Below, one piece after another: positions 60,103-64,000 of a stretch of 64,000 nt of DNA. This stretch comes from an uncultured Acetatifactor sp. GTDB taxonomy: Bacteria > Bacillota > Clostridia > Lachnospirales > Lachnospiraceae. The notes beneath the pieces were generated by a model. It did no database searches, had not been told where the DNA came from, and saw only the letters and a program-made list of their open reading frames with translations. The translations under genes were made by a program, and so were the position numbers. The stretch spans positions 137,850 through 201,849 of the forward strand of contig CAKRYI010000002.1 in assembly GCA_934426825.1 (NCBI GenBank), given 5' to 3'. Numbering within the stretch: position 1 is the stretch's first letter; every line of letters begins with the position of its first letter.

Positions 60103-61446
60103 TCATTGCTGAAAATTTGCTTCAAATGTGCCCAGAATCTGCCACGAAAGCTCCTCCACCGACTGCGCGGGATTGTCCAGATAAGCGTTTCGTCCCACGC
60201 GCAGTTCGTGCCTTACAGACTCCTCGAACTTCGTCTCCAATGCAAGATAGGTATCAATCTGCGGTGCCGCATAAAAGGTATAAAAATCCTGCGTTTCCAA
60301 AAATGCCTGATATAAAGAAACGTACATGGGATTGTCCAGATTCTTTATCGCTTCCGGCAGACAGGTATCAAAAGATTCCTGTTTCACCGGCATATAACCC
60401 AGCTTTGTGACGAAATCCACGTTTGTCTGTGCGTCCGTCAGCCATTTCAAAAAGGTAACGCATGCCTTTTCCCGCTCCGGTGTGGATTTTACCGTGCAGA
60501 TTCCCGCACCTCTCTGCATTACCAGCTTTTCTCCCTGCTCAAAAATGGGACAGGGCATGGAAAGAATATCTACCTTTTCCGTTGTATTGTCCGCATAAGT
60601 AACCGTGTCGGAATAGTAAAGTACACTGGCAGAGGAAGCCACCGACACAATGGCGTCCCCTGTCCGCAGCGGTTCCGTGGCATATCCGCTCTGCAGCCAG
60701 ACCCCGCCCTGTAACGCCGCCTGCGCATAAGGCGCCCATACCCTTTCAAAAACAGGGCTGAAGTTTATCTGATTTTGATCAAAAAAAGATTCTCCTAACG
60801 ATTCCACTCCCACCTGAAAATAATTAAACGGATAGTCGTGCACAAAAAAAGTCTTACCTCCCGTCCACTCCGCATAAGTTTCCGCCAGACGATATAATCC
60901 TTCCCACGTTTTCAAATCCGTCTCGCTTGCCCCTGTTGCTGCAGCAAACCGGTCAAATGCTGTCCGGTTTACAAACAAAATTTCCGTGGACTTTGCCACC
61001 GGAAGGATAACCAGTCTGTCCCCTATCACGCCTTCCTCCAGGAAATCAGGGATAAACTCTGCCAGTTCCTCCTCCGTAAAATAGTCCCGGTAATCCACCA
61101 ACACTGTTTCATCCGGCATGGCCAGAACCGTTTTGGGATAAGATACAAACATATCCGGGAGTTCTGCGGCTCCGGGGTCTTCAAAAGCGGAAGATAATAC
61201 GTTATCGTGAATTGTATTGGTATTGGTGACACTGCCCACCTGCACCTGAATATTCTGCTCCTGTCCCACTGTTTCATTAAACAAGGTAATCAGGTCATTT
61301 AACGGTGATTCTGCCTGCCCTCCGTATACATGCCAGATAGTGACTGTCACCGGCTCTTTTTTCTGACCGCAACCGGTACAGCCAAACGCCACAAAAACAG
61401 CCAATGCCAGCGCAATACCTGTTTTATATCTTAATCTTTGTTTCAT
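60103..61446 (-). CDS. ABC-type solute-binding lipoprotein (family 1)
   Basis: 447 residues. Signal peptide with lipobox CTGC (Cys near residue 26), then VTVTIWHVYGGQAESPLNDL, the usual opening of family 1 sugar-type solute-binding proteins; VFLKWLTDAQTN-like and LGYMPVKQESFD segments also fit. No permease or ATPase gene adjoins it. It is flanked by a response regulator upstream and a membrane LuxR-type regulator downstream. This context suggests a sensory role, presenting a ligand to the sensor, more than transport; the ligand is unknown. Confidence 0.85.
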   Translation of the reverse strand: MKQRLRYKTGIALALAVFVAFGCTGCGQKKEPVTVTIWHVYGGQAESPLNDLITLFNETVGQEQNIQVQVGSVTNTNTIHDNVLSSAFEDPGAAELPDMFVSYPKTVLAMPDETVLVDYRDYFTEEELAEFIPDFLEEGVIGDRLVILPVAKSTEILFVNRTAFDRFAAATGASETDLKTWEGLYRLAETYAEWTGGKTFFVHDYPFNYFQVGVESLGESFFDQNQINFSPVFERVWAPYAQAALQGGVWLQSGYATEPLRTGDAIVSVASSASVLYYSDTVTYADNTTEKVDILSMPCPIFEQGEKLVMQRGAGICTVKSTPEREKACVTFLKWLTDAQTNVDFVTKLGYMPVKQESFDTCLPEAIKNLDNPMYVSLYQAFLETQDFYTFYAAPQIDTYLALETKFEESVRHELRVGRNAYLDNPAQSVEELSWQILGTFEANFQQ

Positions 61447-61530
61447 CTGATATTTTCCTTTTAAATATTATTGGGGAATGATTTCTTTTCCGTTATTTCA
61501 TATTTTCTATTATATAGATTTCCAAAAGCA

Positions 61531-61556
61531 GAAAAACCCCCCATGTGGGGGGTTTT
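61531..61556 (-). terminator. Terminator after the response regulator
   Basis: CCCCCC-ATGT-GGGGGG forms a strong short hairpin with A- and T-runs on both sides; on the minus strand TTTTTCTGCTTTT follows. It separates the response-regulator transcript from the solute-binding gene, which would need its own promoter or read-through. Confidence 0.85.
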
Positions 61557-61563
61557 GAAACTT

Positions 61564-62187
61564 TTAAAACCCGTTAATAATCAGATTCTTTTTTGTCACT
61601 GCAACCGCCAGTCCGGTTTTGGAATCAAAACCTGTTTTCCGTAACATGTTGCCGATATGCCATTTCACGGTTTCCGGTGAGACGGACAGCATTTCCGAAA
61701 TCTGCCTATAAGATTTCCCATCCACCACCAGCCGCAGTACATCCAACTCTGCCTTGGTGAAATCGCAGCTCTTTGCTGTTCCAATCATAACTGTCGGTGA
61801 GGCATCCGGATATATGGACTGCCCGTCCATGGTACGGTCCATGACCTCCAGCAGTTCCTCTTTACTTGCATCCTTATACCAAAAACTGTCAGCCCCCGCC
61901 TTGCGGGCACGTTCCAGAAAACTACACTCTACCATGGAAGTAACAATAATCACCCTCACCTGCGGCATGGACTGTTTTATCCTCTCCGCCGCCTTCAGAC
62001 CACTCTCGTCCTCCTCCGTGCAGACATCCATCAAAACCAGATTACACCCCGTCTTACGGCAGGTTTCCTCCGCCAATGCCGCATTGCTTATGGAACCGGC
62101 AAGCTCATACCGGCCACTGACAAGAATATGGTGCTCCATATCCTCCCTTGCCATTCTCTGGTCCTCAACCACCAATACTTTTATCAT
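61564..62187 (-). CDS. NarL-type response regulator
   Basis: 207 residues. The receiver domain has VLVVEDQRMAREDME at the N-terminus, the phosphorylated aspartate in LVLMDVC (Asp54), and a lysine-containing turn near SFWYKDASKEELL. The LuxR helix-turn-helix is LDVLRLVVDGKSYRQISEML followed by SVSPETVKWHIGNMLRK. Its start overlaps the histidine kinase gene by 23 bp, so the two are a cognate, translationally coupled pair. Confidence 0.93.
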   Translation of the reverse strand: MIKVLVVEDQRMAREDMEHHILVSGRYELAGSISNAALAEETCRKTGCNLVLMDVCTEEDESGLKAAERIKQSMPQVRVIIVTSMVECSFLERARKAGADSFWYKDASKEELLEVMDRTMDGQSIYPDASPTVMIGTAKSCDFTKAELDVLRLVVDGKSYRQISEMLSVSPETVKWHIGNMLRKTGFDSKTGLAVAVTKKNLIINGF

Positions 62188-63259
62188 GCGTTCTCTCCTC
62201 CGGCTCCTCTATAAATTTGGGAATCCGAAACGTCACGGAAAACACCGGTACGGCAGAAACGTCCATCTGACAGCCGTTCCTTTCCAGTCTCTGCCGGAGT
62301 ACGGACAACCCGCCTCCCTCTACCATCTCTGCATCCGGTACACTTCCGTTGTTGCTCACCCTGACTCTATCATAGTCCTGCTGCCTCGTAAAGTCTATCA
62401 CCAGTTCGGTTGCCCCTCCATGCCGGACACAGTTGGTCATACACTCCAGCAGGGCGGACACAATCAAATCCGACATTCTTTCATCGTTTGGAAGTTCCCC
62501 CTGAAAATATATTTTTAATCCGAGTATCTTGCCACGTTTTTCCAACTGCTCCCGCCAATCTCGGTTCACGCTGTCCATGCCATCCGCCTGTAGCAGCCGC
62601 AGACCACGGTTCCAACGCTCAAGCAGCTCCTTTTCCTGTGTTTCTTCCATTCCATTCACCAAAAACCTGTTAGTGGCAAGAACCGTATACCCCAGTTCAT
62701 CATGAACCCTCATTTTCATTTCCAGAATTTCTTCCTCTCTAGTCAGGGTAAGAATATTGCGGGAAAGCTCTTTCATGGATAACGCCACTTCTTTTAAACG
62801 CTCATTCTCCCGCTTTAACGCCTCGCTGCTCTCATAGAGGGCGGTTACATTTCCGGCAAGAAACTGAACAAACTTTTCTCCGGACTTCGTAACAACACAA
62901 GTCTCCGAAAATTTCCAGACTTCTCCCTCCGGGAACCGGTAAACCATCGCCTTAGGATTTAAGATAATCACTGTTTCACACGGTTTCTCCAATGCCCTGC
63001 GAAATTCCTGTATACTCTGAATATCCCTGCCTGCCAACAGATGTTCTAGCGAATACATCTTGCGGTTGCATAGTTTGGGCAGGCCGTTTTTATCAAAAAA
63101 AGCAATTCCGCTGGGCAGATTGTCCAAACTCTCCTGTACCTGTTTTGCGCGGGAACCTTCTCCGGAATGTCCCCAAACCATACTCCGGAGAAGTCTCAAC
63201 ATCATAATCATTCCTGCTGCCCCTGTCGTAACCACCACGATTACAAACCAATCTGTCAC
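62165..63259 (-). CDS. Sensor histidine kinase of the NarX/DesK class
   Basis: 364 residues. One membrane helix (about 5-25), a PAS-like domain (LDNLPSGIAFFDKNGLPKLC at about 46-65), a coiled coil (SSEALKRENERLKEVALS), and the phosphoacceptor in MRVHDELGYTVLA (His186). The ATPase domain follows, with ALLECMTNCVRHGGATELVI (N box) and VEGGGLSVLRQRLERNG (G box). The kinase has no extracytoplasmic domain, so input probably comes from the upstream protein, whose gene overlaps its start by 4 bp. Confidence 0.92.
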   Translation of the reverse strand: MTDWFVIVVVTTGAAGMIMMLRLLRSMVWGHSGEGSRAKQVQESLDNLPSGIAFFDKNGLPKLCNRKMYSLEHLLAGRDIQSIQEFRRALEKPCETVIILNPKAMVYRFPEGEVWKFSETCVVTKSGEKFVQFLAGNVTALYESSEALKRENERLKEVALSMKELSRNILTLTREEEILEMKMRVHDELGYTVLATNRFLVNGMEETQEKELLERWNRGLRLLQADGMDSVNRDWREQLEKRGKILGLKIYFQGELPNDERMSDLIVSALLECMTNCVRHGGATELVIDFTRQQDYDRVRVSNNGSVPDAEMVEGGGLSVLRQRLERNGCQMDVSAVPVFSVTFRIPKFIEEPEERTHDKSIGG

Positions 63260-64000
63260 GTTCTTTCACCTCCCGTACCTGTCCCATTGTCCACAGAATA
63301 AGAGATAACCCATGAACCGTCCAAATCCTGCTCGGTCCTGCTGCCCTGCGGCAGAATACACCCGGATAAATCCGCCTCACACTCCACATTCACGGACAGC
63401 TCCACACTCTCTTTTTTCACGGAAAAGAAACAATACAGGGCAGAAATCCCTCCCAGCGTCTTTTCCAATACCTTTTCATAAAAATCAAAAATCTGCATTG
63501 CCGTCTCTCCGGCAACTTCTTTCTCCCCTTCCGCCCTCCAACTGCACAGGACACCATACGCCCGCAGATAACGCATCGTCTCTTCAAAACACAATTCCAA
63601 CTCTTTTACCGGAATGGCGGGATTTTGCGCCGTAATAAAAATAAGATTGCTCCGACGCTTTAAATACGCCCCGATTACGGTAATCTTATGAAAAAGCAGT
63701 CTTTTTTCCGATTCCCTTTTCATCCCAAAGCACTGTTCCACCAACTGCAGTAAATACTGTACCTGTTGCGCTGTCTGCGCCTGCACCATATCGTACAGAT
63801 GATTTTTCACTTCAAGCTGTGCTATCTTCTTTCTGGTTTTCAGATTTTCTTCCTCTATCAAATTTGCATCCCTTAACTCTTCCTTTGTCTCCATCAATGC
63901 TTTCAGCGTCTCCAAAAGCTCCGATATATCCTCCTGCCACCGGACATATCCCCCGTTTATCGGGGCTTCCGATACCCGCACCCCCTCTTTGTTGCCCCAC
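63256..64000 (-). CDS. Sensor-like protein, N-terminus beyond the window
   Basis: 248 C-terminal residues are visible. They contain a long helical stretch (LLETLKALMETKEELRDANL, KTRKKIAQLEVKNHLYDMVQ) followed by a region with LCFEETMRYLRAYGVLCSWR and LYCFFSVKKESVELSVNVEC. The arrangement looks like the dimerisation and degenerate ATPase part of a histidine kinase, but there is no H-box histidine motif or G box. It ends in GERT, with a 4-bp overlap onto the kinase gene. I infer a membrane sensor partner of that kinase; the missing N-terminus prevents a firmer call. Confidence 0.6.
   Translation of the reverse strand, partial: WGNKEGVRVSEAPINGGYVRWQEDISELLETLKALMETKEELRDANLIEEENLKTRKKIAQLEVKNHLYDMVQAQTAQQVQYLLQLVEQCFGMKRESEKRLLFHKITVIGAYLKRRSNLIFITAQNPAIPVKELELCFEETMRYLRAYGVLCSWRAEGEKEVAGETAMQIFDFYEKVLEKTLGGISALYCFFSVKKESVELSVNVECEADLSGCILPQGSRTEQDLDGSWVISYSVDNGTGTGGERT

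Noticed and set aside
1..64000. CRISPR arrays, tRNA or rRNA genes, prophage or integrative-element genes
   Set aside because: No regularly spaced repeats, no tRNA cloverleaf or rRNA sequence, and no integrase, relaxase, capsid or terminase frames were seen on either strand.

Overview
The window comes from a Firmicute of class Clostridia, most probably family Lachnospiraceae. The evidence is the HrcA/CIRCE heat-shock operon, the HprK/Crh-type HPr system, WhiA and RapZ in one operon, Shine-Dalgarno sites of the AGGAGG type on most genes, an IreB-family gene, a DUF6465 gene, and DUF4428/DUF6935-type small genes. No rRNA, tRNA, CRISPR array or intact insertion sequence was seen. Almost all genes lie on the minus strand, so transcription mostly runs from high to low coordinates.

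Region 1 (1-13.8 kb) is a housekeeping block. The CIRCE-controlled operon hrcA-grpE-dnaK-dnaJ is followed by an O-antigen-ligase-like membrane protein and a decayed Rpn-type nuclease, then prmA-rsmE, a cysteine desulfurase with thiI (the two steps of tRNA 4-thiouridine synthesis), a plus-strand HPr-like gene, mtaB and the start of an ireB-family gene. Region 2 (14-15.8 kb) is a graveyard: a plus-strand T-box leader with good promoter and terminator sits in front of a broken thrS fragment, beside a second Rpn-type remnant. Region 3 (15.8-30.5 kb) carries uppP, a patatin, a PLP aminotransferase, a TPR-GGDEF protein, a ZIP transporter, glpK, a MATE pump, a small HEXXH protein, an Amt-PII fusion, a GNAT enzyme, and an AT-richer accessory stretch (28-29.9 kb) with a small P-loop kinase. 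Region 4 (30.5-48.3 kb) is again core: an alanine/glycine symporter behind a structured leader, fba, a lipid kinase, the operon uvrC-hprK-glk-murB-rapZ-whiA-crh, ftsH with a DUF1846 gene, pyrG behind a terminator leader, trxA and trmB.

Region 5 (48.3-64 kb) is accessory and devoted to the cell surface and signalling. It holds six lipoproteins, at least two of them paralogous, a deletion scar fusing a DUF4428 gene to a zinc-ribbon tail, a four-helix membrane protein, a membrane-anchored LuxR-type regulator, a sugar-type solute-binding lipoprotein with no permease beside it, a NarL-type response regulator, a histidine kinase and part of another sensor. The last five look like one signalling unit.

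The most unusual element is a 93-bp sequence found three times, nearly identical, each time directly upstream of an unrelated minus-strand gene (cysteine desulfurase, aminotransferase, uvrC). It contains an AT hairpin, a GC-capped stem whose loop can pair with bases just before the ribosome-binding site (a possible pseudoknot), and a reading frame continuous with each downstream gene.
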